From NCBI RefSeq assembly GCF_003073045.1, contig NC_037595.1, positions 12,330,074 to 12,394,073 of the forward strand: a DNA stretch of 64,000 nt, read 5' to 3'. Of the stretch, positions 39,230 to 51,659 are shown in pieces. This DNA is from Pomacea canaliculata (taxonomy: Eukaryota; Mollusca; Gastropoda; Architaenioglossa; Ampullariidae). Position numbers and translations under genes: made by a program. The notes below the pieces were generated by a model. The model saw only the letters and a list, made by a program, of their open reading frames with translations. It was not told the origin of the DNA and ran no database searches. The first letter of the stretch is position 1. Each line of letters starts with the position of its first letter.

Positions 39230-40738
39230 CACGTGTCCAGTCCACCAGGCCAATAAACACTACACACAGGATGCCCAGGCAGGGTTAAATTCATATCTCA
39301 CAGACTTGGCATCAGGCACATTGGTGAATCCACACGAAATCCACAGCTCAGGAGGTAAAGGAGAGCTGAAAACCCTGAGGTGCAATTCAACAGACAAATG
39401 TCCAAGTGCATCCAATATCTGGAACACGCATCAACCAATGAAGCCCGGTGGAAGGGCACTTAATAAAAGGATCAACGACTGAGATTAAAAAAGAAAAAAG
39501 CAGAAATCTTACATCTGCAAGAACGAAACAGTTGAGAGCGCGATTTAAAAAAAAAAAAAAAAAAAAGCAAAAATCTTCACTGAAGATTATCACTGATCTT
39601 GGCATAATTTGGTATGTTAGTTTTACTCAAACACAAGCAATGAAGAGAGATTTAGTACGTTATCCGCATAAAGATTTCAGAGAAAGACAGGATGAAAAGA
39701 AACCAACAGAACATGCTACTATTTCGATAGTCACGATAAGCAGTTTTAATGAGGAATCGAAGACGTGCTTGATGAATACAGTTGCTCCAAGCAAATACCT
39801 GTTAGCTGCCACCTGGTCTTTCCCAGGTATAATTAGTGACAATGCAGCTATCAGTGTCGCAACGCTGAGTCAGCGGTAATTATTGTTGTTGGCAAGCTAC
39901 ACATCCAGCATAGATTGCACATCCAACATACGTGCTTTAAACGGAAACTCCAGTCAAGTGGACAGTTGGGATCAAATGTTAATACCATTGCTCAAAATTT
40001 AGGGTTTGTAGACAACTTGCAATCGTGTCTAAAACACAGGTCACAACCTCTTCACAGTCTTTGCATTGTTTTTCCATCGGCGCTATTGTCTTCACTTTCA
40101 GCTTACTAAGATTGTTGCATAATATTTGGAATCAGAGGATAACAAAGAAAAATGAAGGTAATAAAAGGATGCATGAATGGGAAGGATAAGATTTCAAACA
40201 GTAACATAGGGTGTCAATGCGGCAGCTGCATGTTCGCTTCATGAAAAATATAAGAACAAAAATAGAAGAGAGAAATTGATAAACAGTGTTGATTCCGGCA
40301 AAAGTTTTAGAGATCTTCTCACACAGATCAAGTGAGTTACTGACCCACCCCTCTTCACAATGGTCTATCACTAAATAAGTTGAATGCCCCACGCTCTTTT
40401 CCACATGTAGGACCCAACCAAGACATATCACCTGTGTTCCTTTCAGCAGATTACAAGCTATAAATCAGGGTCCTCGAGCCTGCTGACATGAAGCTAACCA
40501 CTTCACACTTGTTAAATTGCTGCTGTTACGAACTAGGTTTTTCCTAACGAAAGAGTATTTAAAAGCTGCCCGGGAGCTCTACTTCAGACACGATTCTAAA
40601 TGAACAATTCTTTTGGAACCTGAAATTGTGCTAGGAAATATTTCAGAAAGTCTGTGTAGCTGTGCAGATAGACATAGCAATCCACATGGGCTGTTGGTGA
40701 CATGGCCTACAAAGAAAGTTTTAAAAAATATAAATTTT

Positions 40739-41230
40739 AATGATGATAATGATGATGAAAATGATGATGACAATTTTCATAGCGCTTTTCCAATGATTTG
40801 CTCAGAGCGCTTTATATAAATAATATACAGGTATATATATATATAAGTATATATAATAAACCATCAACAATATGCTCTCATGCACGCATTTAACAGACAT
40901 GCTGGCGTTTACAACACACACCCACTCATATACAAAGTAAATACAGACACACATTCTACACACTGAGGGTCAGGACAGGGTCACAGTGGAGTCGTTCTGA
41001 AAAATGCGTTTTAAATTTACACTTAAAGGTGGTGAAATAATCAGATTGAGGAAGGATTATGGGTAATCCGTTCCAAGTTGATGGGGCTTGGTAGGAGAAA
41101 ACCTTTTATCCATACTTTGTCTGAGTCGGAGTCACAGAAGCTTGGTGTCAGAAGATGAGCGAAGTAGTCGCGAGGAGGTATCAAAAGGAGTGAGTTCGGA
41201 GAGGTACCGAGGACCAGTGCCTATACATTA
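40739..41230. repeat. Dispersed repeat with GAT-rich head and AGCGC motifs, copy A
   Basis: A GATGAT-type head (40741-40770) is followed by CATAGCGCTTTTCC and CAGAGCGCTTTATA. A 3' part contains TTTACACTTAAAGGTGG and TCCGTTCCAAGTTGATGG. The same order of motifs is found at 53208-53690, and the head alone at 60220-60295. This is an interspersed family whose class could not be decided. Confidence 0.6.
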
Positions 41231-44200
41231 AGTATAAAATTAAAATTCTCTTAATCCACCTAAAGACCTATGGTGGTAAACCATCCAAATTCTGTATTTA
41301 AATAAACAATAAAAAATGTTAAAGTAAAAAAGGTAACAAATAGACTTTCCATAAGGGATCTGGCAACCAGTATAGAACACTGGTTGGTACTACCCTTGGT
41401 AGGCCTCCTGGTCCCTAACAGCAGGGAGAAACAAATGGAAGAGGCACCAACAACAGCAGCCAACATCTGCGATGACCTGGAAATGCAACATGTACGCCGA
41501 CCCCTTCCCCTCCTCACCCTTACCATCCCATCCACCCGAGGTATTAAATATTAAACACGTTTCATATTCAAACTAGACAACATCATTCGTCCAACTTGTT
41601 AGGCCACTCGTCTTTTCCTTTATGCTAAAATTTAACTGAGCAGTAAAAACACGCCATGCATGGGACCAACCGGTCTGTTTTCACAGTATGACCTTAAAAC
41701 TCCAACGTTGCTAGCTTTGCTATCTTCAGGAAGAAAGAAAAATATTTTCTGCTAGGCAAGCAAACCAGTCCTAATCGTCGGTAGGTAGCTACACTTCTGA
41801 TATGGCTGACACGAAACCATGGGTGACAGGCATTGTGATTGAAACACACTTCTCAAACAGGTAGACTGTTGCTTTGAATGGCCCTTCGACTCGCTCAGAT
41901 GTGACAATTTACATGTGGAGCTGACTGAAGGCACCTTGATAAATTCTTACCATTCTTCTGGAGCTTCTTTGTCGAGCTGACAAGAGCGTGACGTCCTCAC
42001 CAGCAGGTGGTGGAGTGGGGTGGGGAGGGAAGATGGAGGAGGAAAAGGTCGAGGATGAGCGTTACAAAGTATAGGATGTAAATTAACATAGTGTGTAACC
42101 TCTGCCAGTGATCTGGTCCACTGGGAAAAAGAGGTACATTAAACCGTTGAGTATATGTGGAAGAACAAAACAATCATCAGAATGTCATCAGGGACTTACA
42201 CGGATACGTTTATGTTATAGATAATGCATCCAATGCGAGAACCGGAAGTCATTTGTTCATTAGGTACATCTGAACTGTTTCAATGAATGCTAATGTCCGC
42301 AGGCGCGCATTACTAGACTGGAAGTGGCATATTCAACCAGATATAATATCTTAAAATGAATCATTAGGAACAGTGGACCACACCATGTTAGGGCTTTAGG
42401 ACACTTGGTTACTAAATGGTCAGTGATTCTCTTAGGTGACAACGGGAGTACCGGAACCATCCTCTGTCACATCGTTGACGACTGTCATCTCGACCAGCAA
42501 GAAACCATACGTTATGTAAAACAAATTTCTCCTCGAGCTCTTAAACTTTATACGATACACAAGTCACGGTAAAAGGTACCACAGCCTGGAAGAAGAGGCG
42601 AAGATCTGTAAGTGGTCCACCGTATCTAGAACATGGCAATCCCTCCTTCCACCGCTTTTAACTTCATGATAAACCTGCTGGGTGATCGGGGGAGTTATTC
42701 CAGGATCAGACCCAGCGATCTTTTGTCCTCGAATCGTCTAACATGTCCCTCCTCTTTCCTCCAAAACAAACAAACGCAAACTACTTTTTGTTATGTGAAA
42801 AACATCTTAAGTCGCTAGTTATTCCACAAGTCTATAAAATTCTCGTAACAGGTATGGCTGGCGGTGAGAAAAACAAACCAAAAAACACAGAGAAATGAAA
42901 GGCGATGAAATGTGAACCCAGACACCCGATACTCACTGTGCTCGTGTCAAAGGCTGAATCGTAACTGAATGATCTCCAAGGGTAAACCCTAATAACAACA
43001 TCCACACAATGCTTGCTGTACAAAACGACTAGACCAGACCTACACAAGTGTGAACGACGACGGTGAGTCAGCGTTAAAACAGGTGGAGCTCAACAAATAA
43101 ACACTTTTTTTTTTCGTTTTTTCACACGCTTGAAGCAGCTGCTGTTTTTTTCTTCTCAGGCCGTGTTTTTGAGGTCCGAACTGCGATATGACAGATATTA
43201 ATTGTTCGATTTTTGAAGCAGTGCCAACAATTTAATTAGTAGTAGGCTGGGTATTTTTTTTTAAATCCTCTACTATCCTTCGACGATAGCTTAGAAAAAA
43301 CGTGGGAATCAGAAGGCGAAGTTCAGAGTTGTTGTCCTCCGCTATGAAAGTGATAACAATGTACAGGTTATTATCTTTGATTTGCACACCCGTCTTTCCC
43401 CAATATATCGTTGAAAAATGCTAAACAATGGAAATTTTTTGTTTCAATAATTCTTAAAAGCTTTGTTGGACTAATACCAAACAGAAGAAACAAACGGAAA
43501 GGTGAAAAAATGTTGAAGGTCTGCAGGTTAAATTTTCTTCCTCGGTAGGGTAGAATAGTCTCATCAGTGACCGTAACCAGCAATTTTTCATTGATATACT
43601 TCAATAACTTCGGAAACCTAGGAAACCCAAAACTCTAAATACAGGAAGCAAACGTCTCACGAAGACGGACAGGAAGCTGAAGGAATAATTAAAAAAAATA
43701 CATGAAACAATAAGAACCAGAAAAATATAAGATAAAGCGACAAATGAAGGAAATAGGACTGAAAAGTAGAGATATAATCACCGTTGAAAAATAAACGTCG
43801 GGGATGAAAGAATGAAAGAAGGAAGCAGTGAGAACCTAAGCCGAAGAAAAATGAGCGAAGAAGTTAATGAACAATCCTATGAGACATTCAAAGCATGTTT
43901 ATTCTGAAAGCCACCCTGATCTGCGGGGGTTCTCCTAAAACTGCCTGCTGACGCTGATGCCTTCATTGTCATCAACACAAGTATTCAGTCTGGTCAGTGA
44001 GGTGAGACGCCGTGACACGAAGTGAGCTTCCACGGACTCTGACTGGCAGAGCAGTTGATATCATAGACCTCCATCAAAACACCGGGCTGTTCGGGTAAAC
44101 GTCCTGTTACCGGACGAATAACCCTTGAGCACAACACAAGACAACCCCCAACAGGGACAGAACCAGTCAGGAAATGCCAACGCACACACCTGCCTTGTAC

Positions 44201-47200
44201 AATAATGCTCTTTGTCACCAGCGGTACGAGGATAAAAAGAATCAAAAAGCCTTTAGAATATCGGGGAATATAACAGTTCTTAAAGGTCTACTAGAGTGTG
44301 AGTGAAATTTTGTTTTCGAGTGACTGGGTGGAGCTTAGCAAAAGAAATTGTCCCCCTCAGATCTCGGTGAAAGCTCCCTTTTCATTTCCGTGAAAAAATA
44401 TGATGCACAGAAAAAGTAAAAACAAACAAACAAACAAACAAACAAATAAACAAACAAATAAACAAACAAACAAACAAATACTGACATCAGGAATGTACCA
44501 GGACACGTTTCCGTTGTTAACCTACAGCCAATGAGAAAGTTGGTATCATGTGCTGATTAGTCACGTCCATGGACCAACGGAGTTTCAGGACTTGTTTTAG
44601 GAAGATTGAAAAAAATGTTATTCACACAGATTTAGGGAAGTACTACATTTATTTTATCCTCGTTATTTGAAAAAAAATGTTTTGGACTCATGTAGACCTT
44701 TAAACGTTGTGTTAAGACGGTTCAGTGCACTCTATGGTTGTTGTTCTGCGTCTTACCTTACTGAGATGACGTCCTTATAAGTCAAATAAATACAGACTTC
44801 ATGACAGAATATATTCTATACCACGACTTCAACTGTTATACAATAGCAACCACAACAATACAAGGGCTTGGTGTAGACTAAATGTTTACCTGCTCTTCTA
44901 TTGCTCTATTCCCACACGCTTTTTCTCTTTCTTTTTCTTCCTCCATTCCTCTCTCTCTCTTTATTCTCGCGTGCATACATTTACAAACCTCATGGATATC
45001 TTACATTTAAATAAGTTTAGTAGCAGTTATTTTGAGCATTTCTTCAAAACATCCAGGTCAAAAGGGGGCTTATTTTCATTCATAACTAGGTCAGAAGAAT
45101 AATTTAAATTCTTGTCTGGGCCTTAGACGTCGCCAAGCAGCCATTAGTGTCGTCGCGCTAAAAGTTCATAATCTGGGATAACTCGACGCGAGACATTTGG
45201 AATTATCACTGAAATCCCAAATCTTTAAGCAGTAACCTTACTCTTCGTTGAAAAATACATAGATACAGGAAGTTAAGAAAAATTAAAGTAGTGAGTATTA
45301 AGCTCGCGCACACGCACACGCACACACACACATAAAAGACGATAAATATACTGAGACGACAAGGCCAACCCGGTTGTTACAAACAAAGCAGTCCGTCCCA
45401 CTCCATCCATGTCCTTACTCTCCGTCATTCATGTCAATGGAGGCGCTTAATATAGGCAGTAGAGATCTCATTCATTCTAAATTACCATACTGGGTCTGCT
45501 TCTGTTTTCCTAAAATTAAATGTTAGAAATTGTCATTAGGTTTTGTTTTTCAATCCAAAACTCTCCTTGTGGTGCTGTGCACGGGCATGTCACGCAGCTC
45601 AGTCATGTGTTAATTGTCTGCGCCACACCCACCTGTTCTGTAGTCACTCCAGCGGCTACCAGTCCACACGCATGTCTGTAAACTTTTCTAACACTTCCTC
45701 GTGCACGACAAACATCTCCAGAGTACCTGGGGAAGGTTGTGTCTCTGTTTGAACCAGTCACTGTCCCCAACTAGGCCTTTCCATCCCGTTTTGTCCCAGT
45801 TTCCAGGGGCCACCATCAGAAAGCCATCTGGCGGCCGGGACATTTTAGAATGCAGATCCTGTGTCTTAGAACCCTCAACCTTCTGTGCTGAAGCATGGGG
45901 AGCCTGCAGAAGTGTTTCGCAAGCAGCTGAAGTTTCGGCTGTTTCTCAGGTAACCCATCAAACCCAGCTTAGACATCCTCTTAATTGTTCCTCTACACAC
46001 CATGTTTTGGTTCCTTTACACACCATCCTTTACACACCCTTCACTGTTATTTTGTTTTCTTTCTCTAGGTTCCTCTTCCTCCTCCTCCTCCTGAACGTTT
46101 GAAACCATACTTCATTCATGTTTACGATCGAAATAAGCAGCAGGAGATACATTTTTGATGCTTTCAAAAGTCTTGTTAGATGTTTGGTTTCATTCTAGGA
46201 GCGAGTGCTATTCTTTCAAGAACGAACTCCCTCACATTAATTTACAACTGCTGGATAGACTGCAAGCACACCCTAACAGAACTTGATGGAGCCACCACGC
46301 AGCCATCCCAACCATCAAAATGTCATAAAAAATCCCAGCATGGAGCATGACTAGCTTGACACCCACCTCCTCGATTTCGAAATCTAGGAACAGTTCAATA
46401 TAAAAAAAGCATGGAAAGTTGAGAATTTGTAAATAAAATATGAAAAATACAGGGTGGAAGGCTAGCAGGGTATCCCTATTACTGAGACAGTATCGTTTTA
46501 CAATATGCCCGCTAGTGGGCTTCATGCAGGGAGAGTCAGGGTCTATCCTTTAGTTTCAGCCGAGGGCGGCACAGCCTCTACATCTTCATTTGACGAAGTA
46601 ATTGAAAAGCAGGAAATTGCGTGCCATCAGCCAGTATTCAACAGCAGGTGCTAATGAATAATGGACTGCCACAATCCCTGGCAGTCGTTTTCAGTTCATT
46701 CTCTGTCATCACATTATGCCTCGTCTCTCCGAGTTCGCCAAAACCGACAACAGCAGCAGCAACCAGAGGCCGAAGCGATGAAGCGAGTGTTTATCGTTGC
46801 CCCGGTTCAATTGAGAAATTGAGGTCAAGCATCTTATTTCCATACTTTTAAAGGTTTGTCCAGAGTTCGCGGATGCTGTTTTGACTCTAAGGCCATAGTT
46901 ACACGGCAGTGGCCAAGATACCCGGGGGAAGAGTTACATAAAGGGGTCTGGACACCGAAAAGACAAGACGCTTGTCCTGGACTTCCTTATCTTTCCCCAT
47001 CTTTGGCATCCGCTTATCCTCGCTTTCTAACCATGGCCCCAAAAGGTGTAAACAATAACTAAAGAAAGAACCTGACTGTAAATCTCCAAAGGGACTTGAA
47101 TATGACAAATAGAAGAAGGCTGAACTTCGAACGGCATTGCCCCCACATCTGAGCAATATCGGCAAGTGAGGTGGTTCAGCAGCACTGAAACACAGGCGTC

Positions 47201-49258
47201 AGACTACCTGCTGTTGTCATGGGATATCGGGTATTGAATTACATGTATGACTCATTTCTGCGCCCATCTGGCTTGTCTGTTTATACCACCTGTCGACATA
47301 GAACTAGCGACTGACTGAAATGGAAAAAAATGACATTCTCTGAGGGGGTCGTGATGGGGTCGCACAAAAAGGGCCACGATGCCATCTGCCATCATTAAGA
47401 TAATGCACATGAAGCGGTGGATACTGGGATACTATTTGAGCGGTAGAAAAGTTCATGTGCATGAATTCAACACACATGCACATCGAGAAAAACACACACC
47501 CCCCCAAATACATACCTCCACACAATTGTGTCCGTGTTACCGCCTAACTGTCGATTCGCACCGCTCGTTTCTCTCTCCTTTTTTTTTAAGCTTAGCAGAA
47601 CAGGTCATAGGCGGGTGCTCTCGGCAAATTAGAAGCTGTCGGGCCTACTTAACTCGGTAATCTTGCTTTCCTGTTACAAAGTATCTCAACCTTTTCTTCG
47701 CTTTACTCTCTCTGTCTCTCTTACTTTCACTGCAGTTTGTTCCAGAATCCTCTTAGATCAACTAATGCTCAGTCACGCGTGTCGCTCTTAGTCTCATTAC
47801 AAACTTATTCTCACATTACGGTACTAAAGTAAATCCATTAAAAATGTTTGTACTCATTACTAGTAGGAACATGGAGACGTTGAAGGGGAGAGAATAATAA
47901 TAATAAGACCAATGTTTTACAATGAGGTTTAGGTAGGCTATGTCATGTTCAGACAGTTCTGTTAACAGGTGCATCATGCAGAAAAATAACAGCTTGCCCA
48001 CAACGAATTTCAGTCCAGGGCAGCCTTTCCTCACTGTATTGGAGACACAATGGTTTACAGTTGCGTCACCTGACCGCACATCTGGGACGGCAGTTGTTAG
48101 CAGGGTGATTACATTAATTTATATGTATGACATACTACTGTGCCTTTATTTCCTCACGACTATATCCAGCTTTCTTTCTTTGTTAAGGTTTAGGGTAATG
48201 GTGTATAGTTTGTGTGTGTTGGGGTATATTCTTAAATGCTGTTTTATATACACATGTGTAGGCATAAAAGTAGCGTATAACTGGTCTTATTTAAACTGGA
48301 TTGTGGTGTTTAGTTATTTCGACAGGTGCTCACACCCTTTCTGAAACAATAATCAATCTCTCTCTCACACACACATTTAGCTCTGTCTCTTTTATTCATA
48401 TGATGTAGACGGTGTTGTGTTACACACAGTTCAGTACAGTGACGGCTGTTGCTATAAAACAACATTTATATTTCGTTTCGATAATAGTTGCAGGAATCAA
48501 AGATCATAAACATGAGTAACGCAGGACCACAACCTGTGCAAGGGAGACAACCTCTAGCATGTAGACACTGAGATGTTAGTAGCAGTTGCCCGTACTTTCA
48601 AACTGTTTATGAGCTGGGTTTTTAAAAAAAAGGCTTATTATTTAGTATTTCATTTCACAAATAGTTAACCGCATATATTAATCATAGATTTTATTGGTAT
48701 ATTTTTAGCAACAAAATCAAGTTTAGGTTTTACAGAGTACAGTGTACAGAGTACAAAGCAACAGGTGTCCGAATCATCCACAGTAAGTAAAATTAAAGAT
48801 CAAACAGAAAGTGCAGGTGTCATTACCACGAATATATTCATTAAAAAAAACACTCTAGCAAACATACATTTTCGCCATTAATTACAATCTACACGTTCTC
48901 TTACGACTGACAGTATCCATCCAAAACATATTTCGCAATGTCGAAAACAAAGGCATCCTGTGATAACTACACAAGATTTGTTGTTGTTATATATCTATAT
49001 GGCAAGTTTCACATTACCTTAAGGTAAATACCTTGATTTTGTGGCCTTGGTAATTTAATGAATTACCTTTAACAAACACGATTCATGTTTTTTGTGACGA
49101 GTCTTTTACTTGAGAATGTGACAGGTCGGGACAATACAGTTCACTTGTCGACCAGTTCTATCTGTATGGTCTCAGAGTTAATCATCTATTGTCTTTGTTC
49201 AAGAAACTGAAGTAGCATCTTATTTTCTTATTATGCCTGTTTTTCCTGTCATTTAAAG
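41231..49258. other. Intergenic, no gene assigned
   Basis: About 8 kb of mixed unique and repeat DNA. It holds AAAC repeats at 44420-44480, a CA tract near 45308, an isolated exon-like 150-nt open segment at 45800-45949, and short repeats shared with 51551-51640 and 60985-61045. A first exon for lengsin-like copy 1 was looked for here and not found. Confidence 0.5.
44420..44480. repeat. (AAAC)n microsatellite
   Basis: An AAAC tetramer run interrupted by AAAT units. Confidence 0.95.
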
Positions 49259-50666
49259 GCACGCTAATGTTGGGACCCAACTCAGAAGCTACAAGGGAGA
49301 TAAAAGAATTTAACGAAAACGAGAACAGGAACTGGAAGCCTGACCTTTCAACTCTGATAGCCACACCCTGGTGCGACTCCGGCTCGCGCCGCACAGCTTC
49401 TGTTCTTTGCGACCTCCTGAAAAGGGACGGCACTCCTGATGGGTTGTCCACCCGGGGTATAGTGCAGCAGCTACTTGGGAAGCTGCGAGACAAATTCGGA
49501 CTCACGCTGAAAGTTGCCTTCGAGTTTGAATTCATTGTCCTGAAAGAGGTAAGTTGCTAATAAATGCTTCATATCTCACAAAGGTAATTTTAAATAGGCC
49601 AATACGGCCATCTGGTGGCAAGAAAGGAGGATAATTTCGTATCGAAAAATTTCAACATTGAGAGCACGATATTTTTCACAGATGTTGGTGTATGTCATGT
49701 TTACAGACATAGATGACAGTTTTGATGATCAATAAATAATGTGTAAGAAATACTATTTGTTTGCTCGTTTTAAGGATACTTTAGAACCTCTCGGGGGTAA
49801 CACCAAGGAGCTTTTAAATCTTCGTAAACAGAATGTCACTTTGACATTTTCTACGACCTGTGCGAGACGCTGGAGAAGGCGGGTCTGCACGTGACGTCCT
49901 TTTACCCTGAGTCTTGTCCGGCCAATGGGAGCTCAACTTTGACCCCATGGACGACATCAAAGCTGCCGACATGGCGTTCCACGTGAAGAACGCTGTCAAG
50001 ATCTTCTTCAAGCGGCGCGGCTACACGGCCACCTTCATGTCGGTGCCTGATGGCAAGGAGTGGACCAGCGGCCTTCACCTCAACCACTCTCTGTGGACTG
50101 CGGCCGGCCAGAACGCCATGGTGGACGACCAGAGGAAGGACGCCATCTCCGACCTCGCACTGCGCTGGAACGCCGGCATCCTGAAGCACGCGCGGGCTCT
50201 AACAGCACTGTGTTGTCCCACCATCAACTGCTACCGACGCTTGCATAAATTGTTCTGCCCTTCTGACAACACCTGGGCTGTGGAACGTCGCACAGGTATG
50301 ACCCGCTTCAAGGTGGGCAACAACGACGTGTACCTCGAGAATCGCCTCCCTTCCGCCGCCGCCAATCCTTACCTGGTCGTAGCGAGTCATTTGGCAGCAG
50401 GAATGGCGGGACTGGAGGCCGCAGAAATCGAGCTGCCACCGGAAATGGATACTGCAAATGCGCAGAAGCTTCCTACTTCTTTGGGAGAGGCGTTGGACTT
50501 CCTCGAGCAGGATGAGGTGATGATGGAGGCTTTGGGGCGACGATTTTTGTCGTGTTTTCTCATTGCAAAGCGAGACCTCGAGCTTCATCAATACAGTCTT
50601 GTCTCGCCGGCCACAGAGGAGGAGAAAATTAAGCATGAGAGAGAGAAATACCTTCTCAGCCTGTAG
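49259..50666 (+). pseudogene. Lengsin/type I glutamine synthetase-like, copy 1: 5'-incomplete with two frameshifts
   Basis: Two exons match copy 2. Exon 49259-49548 encodes the TPWCDSGSRR to FEFEFIVLKE part. Exon 49775-50666 encodes the catalytic C-terminal half and ends at TAG. Aligned with copy 2, one base is missing near 49831-49837 and another near 49917 (TGTCCGG against TGCCCCGG), so the frame breaks twice in the first 150 bases of the second exon. The next 250 codons are fully open. The equivalent of copy 2's first exon was not found upstream. It is therefore either a young pseudogene or an intact gene with assembly indels and an unplaced start exon. The C-terminal part retains SGLHLNHS, PTINCYRRL and AANPYL. 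A possible AATAAA signal lies at 51075. Confidence 0.8.
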
Positions 50667-51235
50667 GTATTTGTCTCCCTATATGTAATACTCGACAGAA
50701 GGAGGAGGCGCCCTACGTCGTAAAAAGTAGGAAACTCCATAACAGGAAACGAGCGCACGAGAGAGCGACATGCGCACTTGGCACCCTAAATAATTTATAC
50801 AGAGGAAAAGGACTGAAAACATTGTCATCCTGACCAACATCCTCCGTTACAACAAATATTTGAAAGATGTTGTCATACTGGTTTGTCCTTGCTGTACCAG
50901 CATTAAATTCTAGAAATTGTCACAAAGCCTTGCCCTTTTTGTTTTCAGTCTAGTGTGCTTTCTTGTGATGCTACAAACATGTATTTCTCTCAGAAACATT
51001 TTAATTGTGTATGTCCACGCTGCATCACATCCTGTGTCAAAGGTATGAAGTGGTGCAATGGCGAAGTCCTGGACAATAAAAACGTACAATGCCACTGATG
51101 GAAAACTTTACTATAATATTTGCACCGTCGTGTTTTTTCTCTTCTCAAATATCAGCAACAGGAAAAACGAGGTTAAATCGGCTGTATATCTTAGGCTTTA
51201 GTTCATTTACTTTTGTTTATGATTTATGGTTTATG

Positions 51236-51430
51236 TTTGTGGTGCAGAGCTACTGGAACTGGGGAGGGAGGCCAGACTCTAGCAACTGTGTATCACCATG
51301 AATGTGATACTGCAGGCCCAGGTAGGACCGGAATCAGTTAAAAAATGTGCCAGAGAGATCAAAAGTAAGATGAAGGGACTGAAGGATGCCATGGTCGAGT
51401 GTAGAAAATTCGTCCGACAGATGAAGCACT
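51236..51430 (-). mobile_element. LINE reverse transcriptase fragment, same family as 17985-18440
   Basis: The minus strand reads a LDHGILQSLHL segment, then an FRSYLGLQYHI stretch and a TQLLESGLPPQF block. The DNA matches 18160-18430 at both ends (GTGATACTGCAGGCCCA; GTGCCAGAGAGATC) but lacks the roughly 100 bases between them, including the VPQGSVLG block. It is an internally deleted relic. Confidence 0.65.
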
Positions 51431-51550
51431 GAAAGTAAAGAGATATGATTCATTTTGCAAGCAGTCATTCACCAATCGCAGCGACGGAATTTTTATGACA
51501 GTGAAAATGATTGTTCTCACGGGCACGAGCTTACTCATGGAAACTTTTTC

Positions 51551-51640
51551 ATTTCACGAATTAATTGAAAAGGGTGAAAATAGTGTGCCATCAGCCTGTA
51601 TCAACAGTAGGTTTTAATGAATAACTGACTGTCACAACTG
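51551..51640. repeat. Short dispersed repeat, second copy at 46592-46681
   Basis: About 90 bases are clearly similar between the two places, with shared blocks AATTGAAAAG, GTGCCATCAGCC and AATGAATAA. The copies flank lengsin-like copy 1 in direct orientation. The class is unknown. Confidence 0.5.
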
Positions 51641-51659
51641 TTGCTAGGTGCTCTAAGGT

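Larger units (their letters stand above)
34534..40738. other. Intergenic, no gene recognised
   Basis: This contains scattered short ORFs on both strands, among them a 117-codon plus frame at 36083 with a hydrophobic stretch and a 125-codon minus frame at 36314. None has a recognisable domain or convincing exon structure. A 12-mer tandem repeat lies at 39165-39229 and an A-rich tract at about 39547. Confidence 0.5.

Noticed and set aside
39448..39879. 143-codon plus frame
   Set aside because: It runs through an A-rich tract translated as poly-Lys, with no domain.
47940..48344. 134-codon plus frame
   Set aside because: AT-rich, hydrophobic by composition, with no conserved motif or promoter evidence.
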